NCBI GenBank assembly: GCA_027563145.1
Contig: CP071307.1
Span: 558,001 to 622,000 of the forward strand
Length of the DNA stretch: 64,000 bases
Origin: Halocatena halophila
GTDB lineage: Archaea > Halobacteriota > Halobacteria > Halobacteriales > Haloarculaceae
Direction: 5' to 3'
Below the pieces are notes generated by a model. It searched no databases. It was given only the letters and a program-made list of their open reading frames with translations, and was not told the origin of the DNA. This document shows, piece by piece, positions 37,171 through 46,384 of the stretch. A program made the position numbers and the translations under genes. Positions within the stretch are counted from its first letter, which is position 1. Each line of letters starts with the position of its first letter.

Positions 37171-37923
37171 ATGGCAGAGAAGATAACTGGGCGTCAACTG
37201 AAAACGACGCAAACCTCACTTGCGATACTTCGTCTCATTCTCGAACACGATGGGCTCACTCTCGCCGAAATAGATGAGTTCGTCGACAGTTCGAAGCCCT
37301 CCATCTGCAGCCATCTCAACACGCTTTGCGAGCATCGTTACGTCGTCAAGGACGACGGGGTCTACCGGGTGAGCTATCGACTCGCGCTGTTGGGACGGCG
37401 CAGCAGTCGTCGGTATCCGTCGATGGATGCCGTTAGCTCGGTCGTCGATGAGCTTGCCACAACCACGGGACAGGAGGCGAACTTCACAATATTCGAACAC
37501 GGACGACTGTTGTTGTTCTACGGCGCTTCGAGTGATGAAGATGCTGTCGAAGGGTATCGATCGGAGTATTATCTGCACAATACGGCCGCTGGAAAGGCCA
37601 TCCTGGCTGCACTGGATTCGGAGCGAGGTGAGGCGATAATCGACCGATGGGGACTCCCTCGAGAGGCACCAGCGACGATCACCAGTCGGTCGGAGTTGGT
37701 AGCAACGCTGGCGGAAATTCGCGGCGATGGACACGCAATCGTCGACGAGGAGTTCGCCCCGGGACTCGTTTCAGTCGGTGCACCGGTGTACGCTACCGAT
37801 GGCTCCATACTCGGTGGATTGAGCGTTGGTGGACCGAAGTTCCGCATCGACATGACGCGACTGGATACCGACATCGCATCCACATTGCACGACGCAGTCG
37901 ACACCCTCGAATCGGTTCTCTAG
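37171..37923 (+). CDS. IclR-family transcriptional regulator
   Basis: A 250-residue regulator. Residues 1-70 are the winged helix (TSLAILRLILEHDGLTLAEI, SKPSICSHLNTLCEHRYV), and the rest is the IclR effector domain (TTGQEANFTIFEHGRLLLFY, LHNTAAGKAILAALDSERGE, FAPGLVSVGAPVYATDGSIL, GGLSVGGPKFR). ATG 37171 opens exactly at the family start. It sits beside uronate and xylose genes; in Haloferax an IclR protein (XacR) activates pentose catabolism, so control of the flanking glucuronoxylan genes is a reasonable inference. The inverted repeat at 37111-37140 suggests it also controls itself. Confidence 0.9.
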   Translation: MAEKITGRQLKTTQTSLAILRLILEHDGLTLAEIDEFVDSSKPSICSHLNTLCEHRYVVKDDGVYRVSYRLALLGRRSSRRYPSMDAVSSVVDELATTTGQEANFTIFEHGRLLLFYGASSDEDAVEGYRSEYYLHNTAAGKAILAALDSERGEAIIDRWGLPREAPATITSRSELVATLAEIRGDGHAIVDEEFAPGLVSVGAPVYATDGSILGGLSVGGPKFRIDMTRLDTDIASTLHDAVDTLESVL

Positions 37924-38479
37924 GGACTCGGATTGATCGTCAGAGTCGAATCCAACAGTCAGTTGAGGGTGTCTATCGGGGAAAAGGGGTGCGCTCCCAT
38001 TCAAACCAGTAGCTTCAGGGCCCTTTCCAGAATGTGATTGCTGCATCGGTCTTTCCACAGATCAGTCCTCTCATCACTGTGTGGGAGATGCTACAACAGG
38101 TTCTAACATTTCGAAAATCGGGATGAGAATTTCTGCCAGTTCCCGGAATGGTGGATCTCGAGGAGCGGAAACCATTACAATCGTACGTTCGTAATTCTAC
38201 ACTGCGTATGCCTTCAGTAGACCTGCGTGAGCGGATCACCAAAACACCAGTACTAGACACCACCGTGTGAAAATACGCCGATCCACAGATGATGAACTAT
38301 CATCCGATACAGTGAACGATACAATTACCCACAGAATGAAGCCATTCCCTGTGAAAGATGACAGCAATACCCAAGGATTCGAATGAACGTTGTAACTGCG
38401 ACGAGACAGTAGTTACATTCACCGAATTCAGTAATCTCAATCCGAAAGAACCACGACAACTGTAGTAACGCTGTGGGGT
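37924..38479. other. 556-nt intergenic region between convergent genes
   Basis: This stretch lies between the stops of the IclR and SDR genes. No open frame has convincing codon or residue bias; an 82-codon minus frame (38015-38263) is rich in Arg, Ser and Cys. I see no repeat, tRNA or insertion-sequence end. It could be decayed coding DNA. Confidence 0.4.
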
Positions 38480-39250
38480 TCACTGTGCACTACTGTCGTA
38501 TCCACCATCGATCGTGAGTACTTCGCCAGTCATAAACGATGCTCCGTTGCTCGCCAGAAAGAGAACGGTGTCTGCGATTTCTTCTGGGGTTGCCACCCGT
38601 CCCATCGGGGTTCGCTCGTCAACGGTCGCCCGGAACGAAGATCCGTCATCGAGTTTATCACCAGCTAATGGGGTTTTCACAAATCCAGGCGCAACGGCAT
38701 TGACGCGAATGTCGGGGGCCAGATCGGCTGCTGCAGCACGTGTTAGTCCGTTGAGTCCGCTTTTTGCCGCACAGTATGCAGGTCGGTTTTCTCGTGCCTG
38801 ATCGGCCGACATCGACGAAATGTTGACAATAGCTCCGCCATCCATCGCTCGACCAAACACCTGGATGGCACGATAGACACCGGTGAGACACACGTCGATG
38901 TCGCGTTCGAATGTCGATTCGGACATCTCGAGGACAGACGCCGTGCCGACTGTGCCGGCGGAGTTGACAAGCAGATCGATTGAATCGAGGGTCGCCATTG
39001 CTGTGTCACAGAGCTGTTCGATCGACTCTCGATCACGAACATCACAGGTGGCCGCCGTTGTCGTTGCGTCACAATCACGGAGTTCAGCAGTAATGCTTGC
39101 GACCGCATCGCGAGAACGACTGGTTGCGATGACATCCGCATCCGCTTGGGCGAGCCGAAGGGCAATTGCACGGCCAATTCCGGTCGTTCCACCGATGACG
39201 ACGACCCCGCTCCGTTCAAATCCATTTGTGATAGTCGATTGATTGACCAT
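38480..39250 (-). CDS. Short-chain dehydrogenase/reductase beside uronate isomerase
   Basis: A 256-residue classical SDR. VVVIGGTTGIGRAIALRLA (about 17-35) is the cofactor loop, LLVNSAGTVG the NAG motif, and NISSMS with YCAAKSG supply the catalytic Ser, Tyr and Lys; GEVLTIDGGYDSS is the usual C-terminus. The ATG at 39250 fits the family; a longer frame upstream crosses the shared promoter. It is divergent from uxaC, with 127 nt between the starts. This suggests co-regulation and a role as a fructuronate reductase/mannonate oxidoreductase or another sugar-acid dehydrogenase, but SDR sequence alone does not show substrate. Confidence 0.85.
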   Translation of the reverse strand: MVNQSTITNGFERSGVVVIGGTTGIGRAIALRLAQADADVIATSRSRDAVASITAELRDCDATTTAATCDVRDRESIEQLCDTAMATLDSIDLLVNSAGTVGTASVLEMSESTFERDIDVCLTGVYRAIQVFGRAMDGGAIVNISSMSADQARENRPAYCAAKSGLNGLTRAAAADLAPDIRVNAVAPGFVKTPLAGDKLDDGSSFRATVDERTPMGRVATPEEIADTVLFLASNGASFMTGEVLTIDGGYDSSAQ

Positions 39251-39340
39251 ATGTGGATAGCTGTTTATGAAGGATAGAATATACCGTTTGTGGCACGTTC
39301 GAATCTGCGCCCACGACAGATGGCGGTCGACGGTGACCCC

Positions 39341-39365
39341 CACAGTTAATATTGTAACCACTGTG
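39341..39365 (+). promoter_or_regulatory. Inverted repeat flanking the TATA region of uxaC
   Basis: CACAGT (39341-39346) and ACTGTG (39360-39365) are inverted 6-nt arms around TAATATTGTAACC, which includes the likely TATA box about 28 nt before the ATG at 39378. It is a candidate regulator site shared with the divergent SDR gene. The arms are short, so chance cannot be excluded. Confidence 0.3.
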
Positions 39366-39377
39366 TCATCTACTACA

Positions 39378-40742
39378 ATGGGTTTTCTTGACGAGACCTA
39401 CCTGCTTGAAACGGACGCTGCACGGAAATTATACGACGCAATCGAGGAGCTGCCGATTATCGATCCACACAGCCACATCGATGTCGGCGAAATTGTAGCA
39501 AATGAGGGCTGGAACGACGTGTGGGAGCTTGAAGGCGCGACCGACCACTATGTCTGGACGGCGATGCGAAAGCGAGGCATCCCCGAAGATCAGATCACGG
39601 GGAAGGCATCGAATCGGGAGAAATGGAACGCCCTGGCGAGAATCGCTCCAGAGCTGGCCGGAAATCCGACGTACGAATGGATTCATCTCGATCTGAAGCG
39701 ACGGTTCGACATTGAAAAACCACTCTCCGAATCAACCGCCGACGAGATCTGGAATGAAACGGCTTCACAGCTGGAATCCGACGAAAAGCGTCCGCAGGCA
39801 CTGCTCCGGGAGATGGGTGTCGACGTTGTCTGTAGCACGGACGATCCAACGGCGACGCTCGAGTTGCACGAACGCGCCGATACACAAGTCGATAGCATCG
39901 ACGTGTATCCCACCTGGCGAGCGGACAGGGCCGTCCACATCGGCCACCGAGACTGGGATGATTTCGTTCGCGAACTTCAGGGAGCGACCGGTGTTGATAC
40001 GAGCAGCTTTACAGGCTTTCTCGACGCGCTTGAGACGACACACGACTATTTCGCCGAACATGGCTGTCGAGCGAGTGATCTGAGCGTTCAAGAGCCAGTT
40101 ACTCGGCCCGTGAGCAAACGACGGGCAGCCACCATCTACGAGACAGAGCGCCGCGGCAAGTCACCAAATGACCGCCAAATTGCGGATTTTAAAGCGTTTA
40201 TGATCGAGTATATCGGCGGGCTAAATGCCGAAAAAAGATGGGTCACGCAGTTTCACATCGGTCCTGTTCGGAATTATCGGGATGAGCTATTCGAACAGCT
40301 CGGTGCAGACGCTGGAGGCACCGTTACGACACAGACCATCGACATCGCTACAAATCTCCAACATTTTCTCAACACGTTCGATGGCGAATCGGAGATCGTC
40401 CTCTACTGTGTTGATCCGACACACTATCCAACACTCACGACGATCGCTCGAGCATTCCCGACCGTCAGTGTTGGGCCCGCATGGTGGTACAACGACAGTC
40501 CATTCGGCATGGAACACCAGCTCGAATACGTCGGTTCGGTCGATCTTCTCGCAAATCACGCCGGAATGGTCAGTGATTCTCGGAAACTGCTGTCGTTTTC
40601 CTCTAGATTCGAGATGTTCCGGCGCTCACTTGCGAACGTCGTCGGCAATCACGTCGAGCGTGGCCGGATGCCAATGGAGACAGCAAGAGAGCTAATCGAA
40701 CACGTCGCCTACCACCGTCCAAAGCGATTATACGGATTTTGA
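39378..40742 (+). CDS. uxaC: Uronate isomerase (glucuronate isomerase)
   Basis: A 454-residue amidohydrolase-superfamily enzyme converting D-glucuronate to D-fructuronate (or galacturonate to tagaturonate). Family segments are IIDPHSHIDVGEI (metal His pair, about residue 32), CSTDDPTATLELH, VYPTWRADRAVHIGH, WVTQFHIGPVRNYRD and HAGMVSDSRKLLSFSSRFEM. Length is normal for UxaC. The ATG at 39378 precedes the first helix GFLDETYLL; further in-frame sequence upstream overlaps the divergent promoter. It is followed 60 nt later by the GH67 alpha-glucuronidase, so it would act on glucuronate released from xylan side chains. Confidence 0.93.
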   Translation: MGFLDETYLLETDAARKLYDAIEELPIIDPHSHIDVGEIVANEGWNDVWELEGATDHYVWTAMRKRGIPEDQITGKASNREKWNALARIAPELAGNPTYEWIHLDLKRRFDIEKPLSESTADEIWNETASQLESDEKRPQALLREMGVDVVCSTDDPTATLELHERADTQVDSIDVYPTWRADRAVHIGHRDWDDFVRELQGATGVDTSSFTGFLDALETTHDYFAEHGCRASDLSVQEPVTRPVSKRRAATIYETERRGKSPNDRQIADFKAFMIEYIGGLNAEKRWVTQFHIGPVRNYRDELFEQLGADAGGTVTTQTIDIATNLQHFLNTFDGESEIVLYCVDPTHYPTLTTIARAFPTVSVGPAWWYNDSPFGMEHQLEYVGSVDLLANHAGMVSDSRKLLSFSSRFEMFRRSLANVVGNHVERGRMPMETARELIEHVAYHRPKRLYGF

Positions 40743-40802
40743 GCTGCGTCGGTCGTATCTGGGTGGTGATTTTTTATACGATGTATTCAATTATTTGATG
40801 GA

Positions 40803-42872
40803 ATGGGAGAAACTGTGTATGACGACTGCTGGTTGCGCTATGAACCGATTCAGAACCCAGCACGCCGATTGTCGTATCGAAAGCTGTGCTCACACGTGTT
40901 CACATCGACGGCCGGACCGGAGTTTGGTGTGATACGCGATGAGCTTCACACCGGTCTGACGGGATTGCTCGGTCGAGAGCCACACCTCTGGATGCACCCC
41001 CCCAGATCGGTCGATGGATTTCTCGCCGTCGGTCGGCGCGAACGGATGGCGGTCGTTCGGGCCGGGGTTGCGGAGACCGAGATCGATGCGCTTCACGAGG
41101 ATGGGTATATCATTCGCTCGGTCGAATGGGAAGACACGGAGTGTCTCGTCATCACGGGAGCCACGAACGCTGGAATGGTGTATGGCACCTTTCATCTGCT
41201 CCGACTCCTTGCTACACGACAGCCGATCGACGAGCTCGACATCGTCGAGGAACCGAAAAACGACGCACGGATCATCAATCACTGGGATACTCCGTTTCGT
41301 CGCTCCGTTGAGCGCGGCTACGCAGGCTCGTCGATCTTTGACTGGGCGCAGTTGCCCCATCTCCGGGATCGATACCGTGATTACGCACGATTGCTCGCCG
41401 CCGTTGGTATCAACGGGGTCGTCCTCAACAACGTCAACACACAAACGCCAGACAGGCCCGGAGAGAATATGGCAACCGCTGGCATGGACGGCTGGCAGTT
41501 GCTCCAGTCGAAACAGCTCCCGAAGGTTGCAGCGCTCGCGAGCGTATTCCGACGGTACGGAATCAAGATCTACCTCTCGGTCAACTTCGGTGCACCTGTC
41601 CTCACGGGTGCGCTCAACACTGCCGATCCACTCGACGACGATGTCGTCCAGTGGTGGTCGGAGACATTCGATGCGGTGTACGACCACGTTCCTGATTTCG
41701 GTGGCGTGCTCGTGAAAGCCGATTCGGAGGGACAGCCGGGGCCACACGACTACAACCGGACCCACGCGGAGGGAGCGAACCTGCTCGGGCGTGCACTTGC
41801 CCCCCATGACGGGCGGGTTTTCTGGCGGGCATTCGTGTATGGTTCACACGATGATCGCGCCGTTCAGGCGTACAACACGTTCGCGGGGCTCGACGGAGCG
41901 TTTCACGAAAACGTCACCCTCCAGATCAAGAACGGACCAGTCGATTTTCAGCCACGAGAGCCAGTGTCGACGTTGTTCGGTGCACTCTCTGAGACAAATC
42001 TCGCGTGTGAACTCCAGATTACACAGGAGTACACGGGTCAGGGCGTACATATCTGCTATCTCGTCCCACAATGGAAGGAAATATTCGAGACCGATACCCA
42101 CGCTCATGAAGAGCGAACACCGGTATCAGAGCTGCTCGCTCACAGTGACGGAAACGGCATCGCTGGGGTTGGAAACGTCGGTACAGATCCGAACTGGACC
42201 GGCCATTATCTGGCACAGGCGAATCTCTATGGATTTGGTCGCCTCGTCTGGGATCCAGATCTGGAGATCGAAACCATCACCGCAGAGTGGGTCACACAGA
42301 CGTTCGGTAACGAGCCGGCCGTTGTCGAGACGGTGTCTAGCATCCTTTATGACTCCTGGCCCGCCGTTCTCGATTACATGACTGGGCATCTCGGGCTGTT
42401 ACATATGATGTATAATAAGAATGATGTATTAGAAAACCACTACAATCCTGATCCATGGGAGTGGCCGGAGTATCACGGTGCGGATGACGATGGAATAGGC
42501 GTCGATCGGACCGACTACGCAGAACAGTTTCCCGAACCGCTCGCCGAGCAGTATCTGTCGGTCGAGGACTGTCCCACGGAGCTCCTTTTGTTTTTCCACC
42601 ACCTCCCCTGGGAGTACGAGTACGAGGGAATTACTGTGATCCAGCGACTCTATGAAAACTGCGTTGCAGGAGTCAAAACCGTGCGGTCGATGCGCGATCG
42701 GTGGGCAGGTCTGGAGGGTGACATTGATCGGGCACGCCACCGACACGTAGCCGAGCGATTAGACGAACAGCTCGTTCACGCCAAGCAGTGGCGTGACACG
42801 CTCATCGCGTTTTTCTCCGAGTATGCTGATATTCCTGATCAAACGCAACACAGCGGCGGAGTAGATAACTAG
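40803..42872 (+). CDS. aguA: GH67 alpha-glucuronidase
   Basis: A 689-residue family GH67 enzyme, full length, removing (4-O-methyl)glucuronic acid from xylo-oligosaccharides. Recognisable parts are IINHWDTPFRRSVERGYAG, NGVVLNNVNTQT, YGIKIYLSVNFGAP, FGGVLVKADSEGQPGPHDYN and CELQITQEYTGQG, covering the catalytic barrel and its carboxylates. No signal peptide is present, so the enzyme is intracellular and its substrate must be imported as oligosaccharides. A TTTTTTATACG TATA box lies about 25-35 nt upstream of the ATG. GH67 is unusual enough in archaea to mark this as an acquired xylan-side-chain pathway, which is inference. Confidence 0.93.
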   Translation: MGETVYDDCWLRYEPIQNPARRLSYRKLCSHVFTSTAGPEFGVIRDELHTGLTGLLGREPHLWMHPPRSVDGFLAVGRRERMAVVRAGVAETEIDALHEDGYIIRSVEWEDTECLVITGATNAGMVYGTFHLLRLLATRQPIDELDIVEEPKNDARIINHWDTPFRRSVERGYAGSSIFDWAQLPHLRDRYRDYARLLAAVGINGVVLNNVNTQTPDRPGENMATAGMDGWQLLQSKQLPKVAALASVFRRYGIKIYLSVNFGAPVLTGALNTADPLDDDVVQWWSETFDAVYDHVPDFGGVLVKADSEGQPGPHDYNRTHAEGANLLGRALAPHDGRVFWRAFVYGSHDDRAVQAYNTFAGLDGAFHENVTLQIKNGPVDFQPREPVSTLFGALSETNLACELQITQEYTGQGVHICYLVPQWKEIFETDTHAHEERTPVSELLAHSDGNGIAGVGNVGTDPNWTGHYLAQANLYGFGRLVWDPDLEIETITAEWVTQTFGNEPAVVETVSSILYDSWPAVLDYMTGHLGLLHMMYNKNDVLENHYNPDPWEWPEYHGADDDGIGVDRTDYAEQFPEPLAEQYLSVEDCPTELLLFFHHLPWEYEYEGITVIQRLYENCVAGVKTVRSMRDRWAGLEGDIDRARHRHVAERLDEQLVHAKQWRDTLIAFFSEYADIPDQTQHSGGVDN

Positions 42873-42939
42873 TCGGAACGACGACCGCAGAGACGGTTCT
42901 CACCGAAGATTCGCCGGTTGAAGCAGTGATTCGGTATCA

Positions 42940-42969
42940 TAGTGGGATCAATTTTTTAACTGTCCACTA
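42940..42969 (+). promoter_or_regulatory. Inverted repeat around the TATA region of the Gfo/Idh gene
   Basis: TAGTGG (42940-42945) and CCACTA (42964-42969) are inverted arms flanking ATTTTTTAAC (42951-42960), a TATA-like element about 40 nt before the ATG at 43001. The layout resembles that at uxaC but the arm sequence differs. Confidence 0.3.
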
Positions 42970-43000
42970 CACTTTTGATGATTCGGGCAAACTCGCGTGT

Positions 43001-44092
43001 ATGACCGACGATGGGTGCCCGTATGAGAGCAGAGCGCGCGACTGGGAAACGCTGGATTCGGGGACGCTCCGAATTGCGATGGTTGGACTGGGCTGGTGGA
43101 CTAGAGCACAGGCAATTCCAGCCGTCGAGCGGTCGAATTTCTGTGAGACAACCGTTGTCGTCAGTTCGAGCGCAGAAACGGCCGCTGCTGTCGAGAAACA
43201 AACAGACAGCGTTGAGACTGCCCTCACCTACGAAGCATTCGTCGATGGGGAGGCGATCGAATCATACGACGCCGTCTATATCTGTACGCCAAATGCCCGC
43301 CATCTTCCGTACGCGAGCGCAGCAGCCGACCACGGAAAGGCCATCCTCTGTGAGAAACCGATCGAAGCAACCACTGAGCGGGCAGATCAGCTCATCCGGG
43401 CCACTGAAGACGTTCCCCTGATGGTTGCATACCGGATGCAGACCGACCCCCAGGTGCGCCGGATGCGTGAACTCATTGCCACTGGCGCGATCGGCGATCC
43501 AGTAGGTGTCCATGGCCACATGGGCCAGCAACTGCTCGATGTAGTCTCTACCGATCCAGACCAGTGGCGACTTGCTCCCGAACTCGCCGGCTACGGCGCT
43601 ACCGTCATGGACCTCGGCATTTATCCACTCAACACGGCTCGATTCGTTCTCGATGCAGATCCGGTGAGCGTAACTGCCCAGATGCACTCCGTGGATCAGG
43701 CGTTTTGTGACGTCCCCGATCAACACGCCACGTTCACGGTCAAGTTCGATGATGGCACGTATGCCGCCTGTACGGCCAGTCAGCACGCCCACCGGTCTGG
43801 ACATCTCCGGATCGTTGGGACGAGCGGCGAGTTGGTTCTCGAATCCACCTTCCTCGGACAGTCATCGCAGCAACTCACGGTCTATAGACCCGATGGACGG
43901 AGCCTCGACATCAATGATGGCCGCGGTGATGTGTTCGGCGATGAGATGACCGAGGAGTTCGATTATTTTGCAGACCGCGTTCTCGGCGAGAACCCAATCT
44001 ACCCCAACGGCGAGCACGCACGCACAGACATGCAAACGCTATCTGCCATTTACACCGCAGCGAAAGATGGTGTAGAGGTATCAATAATGTGA
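43001..44092 (+). CDS. Gfo/Idh/MocA-family sugar dehydrogenase, probable D-xylose 1-dehydrogenase
   Basis: A 363-residue NAD(P)-dependent oxidoreductase. The Rossmann segment LRIAMVGLGWWTRAQAIPAV (about 23-42) closely resembles the haloarchaeal D-xylose/L-arabinose dehydrogenases as I remember them; ILCEKPIEAT carries the conserved EKP Lys, and DLGIYPLNTARFVLDADP holds the catalytic region. The ATG at 43001 is preferred because a TATA-like element lies about 40 nt upstream; the frame extends further left only by a GTG. With alpha-glucuronidase and uronate isomerase it completes breakdown of glucuronoxylan fragments by handling the xylose part. Other Gfo substrates remain possible. Confidence 0.85.
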   Translation: MTDDGCPYESRARDWETLDSGTLRIAMVGLGWWTRAQAIPAVERSNFCETTVVVSSSAETAAAVEKQTDSVETALTYEAFVDGEAIESYDAVYICTPNARHLPYASAAADHGKAILCEKPIEATTERADQLIRATEDVPLMVAYRMQTDPQVRRMRELIATGAIGDPVGVHGHMGQQLLDVVSTDPDQWRLAPELAGYGATVMDLGIYPLNTARFVLDADPVSVTAQMHSVDQAFCDVPDQHATFTVKFDDGTYAACTASQHAHRSGHLRIVGTSGELVLESTFLGQSSQQLTVYRPDGRSLDINDGRGDVFGDEMTEEFDYFADRVLGENPIYPNGEHARTDMQTLSAIYTAAKDGVEVSIM

Positions 44093-44451
44093 TACCAAAA
44101 GAACACGAAGTAGAACAGTGTTGTCCCTAGTAGATATTATTTATTAGACTTCTTTTCTCAGCTACCAAGACATGAGAGGGATATATGTAGTAGTTCGTAC
44201 TACAGAAAGGCTATCGACAGTATGGCAAATACAATTGTTTATTTAATATATGAAGAAGCATAACCCATTGAGACCCGGTATAGTGTCTCGCTGGCCTGTG
44301 ATCTCATATGGGCGATCATATAAAATCACTACATCAGGACAAGAACAGATAGATCATATTATTGCTACTGATCAGTATATTCGAGGATTGTAGGCTGTAG
44401 GGAATATAATTATTATTGTTTCATCGACCAGGAAGAGGTCCGGAACAGCTA
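44093..44451. other. 359-nt AT-rich gap between convergent genes
   Basis: No gene is supported. It contains a small inverted repeat GTAGTA-GTTCG-TACTAC (44186-44202), and near the mutase stop a run AATAATAATTAT (T-rich on the minus strand) that could terminate that gene. Confidence 0.4.
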
Positions 44452-46152
44452 TCACACAGAAACTGGCGTTTCCTGATACGATCCGTATTCGTCTTCGAAA
44501 ACGCTCATGATCTCTCCCATTGTGGCGTACACCTTCACCGCATCAATGATCGCCGGCATGACGTTATCACCCGCTTCAATCGTCTCGGCAAGAGCGGTCA
44601 ACGACGCTTTGACGGCTGTGTCATCTCGCTCAGATTTCACGCGTTCGAGTCGTTCGAGCTGGGTCTGTTCTGTGGATTCCTCTACTGTGAGAATATCGAC
44701 TGCGGTGTCTTCTTCGATTTCGTAAGCATTCACGCCGACTACGGTCTCTTCACCGGCATCAACGCGCTGTTGATACTCATAGGAGGCTTCCTGGATCTCT
44801 CGATGGAAATAGCCGCTGTCGATGCCAGCGAGTACCCCGTCACGGACCGAGCCATCGCCCATTTCTTTGATCTCTTCGATATACGTCATGATCTCTTCTT
44901 CGAGTTCGTCGGTGAGTGCCTCGACCGCGAAACTGCCACCCAGCGGATCAACGATGTCGGCCGCTCCCGACTCTTCGGCGATGATCTGCTGGGTGCGCAG
45001 CGCCACTCGAACGGCTTTTTCCGAGGGGAGGGCAAGCGCTTCGTCGAACGAGTTGGTGTGTAGAGATTGTGTACCACCGAGGACACCGGCCAGCGCCTGG
45101 ATCGTCACGCGGGCAACGTTGTTCAACGGCTGCTGTGCGGTTAGGGACTGACCGGCCGTCTGGGTGTGGAACTTCAGCCGGCGGGCATCCTCGGCACTCG
45201 CGCCGTACCAGTCAGCCATCACCCTGGCGTATATTCGACGGGCTGCGCGGAACTTCGCCACTTCCTCGAAGATGGAGTTGTGCGAGTTAAAGAAAAACGA
45301 GAGCAACGGAGCGAACGTGTCTACATCCAGCCCACGATCGAGACAGTCCTCGACGTAGGCAAAGCCATCAGCAAGCGTGAATGCCGCCTCCTGGGCCGCC
45401 GTCGAGCCGGCTTCCCGAATGTGATAGCCAGACACAGACACCGGATGGAACTGGGGCGTCTGTTCGACCGCGAATTCAATCGTGTCCGTGACGATCGACA
45501 GCGAGGGGTGTGGCGGAATTACCCACTCCTTTTGGGCGATAAACTCCTTGAGCATATCATTCTGGAGCGTGCCGTCAATCTCCCCACGGGGAACGTCCTG
45601 CTGGTCGGCAAGCGCAACGTACATCGCGTAGATGACGGGTGCGCTGGGATTGATGGTGAAAGACGTCGAGACCGAACCAATGTCGATGCCATCGAATAGC
45701 ACCTCCATGTCAGCGAGTGTGTCTACCGCCACACCCTCCTTTCCTACCTCACCCTCGCTCATTGGATGATCGGAATCGATTCCCATCAGAGATGGCATGT
45801 CGAACGCCGTTGAGAGCCCGGTCTGACCGTTCTCTATCAGGTAATGGAATCGTTCGTTCGTCTCGGAAGGAGTTCCAAAGCCCGCGAACTGTCGCATCGT
45901 CCACGTCCGACCGCGATACATCGTGGGATATGCCCCGCGGGTGAACGGTGGCTCACCCGGCTGACCGAGATCTCGTTCGTAGTCGAGATCGGCCACGTCA
46001 TTGGGTGTGTACAGCCGATCGACGCCATGATTCGAGACGGTTGCGAACCGGTCCTGACGCTCTCCGTACGCATCCAGTACGGGATCGAGCGTCTCCTCGG
46101 TCCACTGTTCGTGGGACTCCCTGATCGTGGAAAGATCGTCATCGTCGAACAT
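44452..46152 (-). CDS. mcmA1: Methylmalonyl-CoA mutase large (catalytic) subunit
   Basis: A 566-residue catalytic subunit of the B12-dependent mutase that interconverts methylmalonyl-CoA and succinyl-CoA. PFTRGAYPTMYRGRTWTMRQ, the FAGFGTPSETNERFHYL block, TGLSTAFDMPSLMGIDSDHP, HPVSVSGYHIREAGSTAAQE and LKFHTQTAGQSLTAQQPLNN are strongly conserved. The cobalamin-binding DxHxxG domain is absent, as in haloarchaea where it is a separate small subunit; that gene is not in this window. It stands alone, divergent from the cytochrome b fragment and convergent with the sugar dehydrogenase. It would feed propionyl-CoA or odd-chain and branched acyl-CoA carbon into the TCA cycle. Confidence 0.95.
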   Translation of the reverse strand: MFDDDDLSTIRESHEQWTEETLDPVLDAYGERQDRFATVSNHGVDRLYTPNDVADLDYERDLGQPGEPPFTRGAYPTMYRGRTWTMRQFAGFGTPSETNERFHYLIENGQTGLSTAFDMPSLMGIDSDHPMSEGEVGKEGVAVDTLADMEVLFDGIDIGSVSTSFTINPSAPVIYAMYVALADQQDVPRGEIDGTLQNDMLKEFIAQKEWVIPPHPSLSIVTDTIEFAVEQTPQFHPVSVSGYHIREAGSTAAQEAAFTLADGFAYVEDCLDRGLDVDTFAPLLSFFFNSHNSIFEEVAKFRAARRIYARVMADWYGASAEDARRLKFHTQTAGQSLTAQQPLNNVARVTIQALAGVLGGTQSLHTNSFDEALALPSEKAVRVALRTQQIIAEESGAADIVDPLGGSFAVEALTDELEEEIMTYIEEIKEMGDGSVRDGVLAGIDSGYFHREIQEASYEYQQRVDAGEETVVGVNAYEIEEDTAVDILTVEESTEQTQLERLERVKSERDDTAVKASLTALAETIEAGDNVMPAIIDAVKVYATMGEIMSVFEDEYGSYQETPVSV

Positions 46153-46384
46153 GTGCCTGGCCGTTTGGTTGCCGATAAGAAAACAGTTCCTGTGATTCTT
46201 TTATGGAGAGGGCATCGATTAAGGTTGGTAATATCCGTTGAGAATTTCGTTGACACTGGCAGGCTACAGCCACTGTAGGTGATTCTCCCCCAAGCTTTTT
46301 TATAATTCAATATTTTTGGATAAAAATCTGTGGCGTATTTCCACGTCGTGAAATTCTCCATGAATTCCAATACAGTGGCATCCA

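Noticed and set aside
44186..44202. Inverted repeat GTAGTA-GTTCG-TACTAC in the gap after the sugar dehydrogenase
   Set aside because: Short arms in AT-rich DNA between convergent genes, without a T-tract; not enough to call a terminator or operator.
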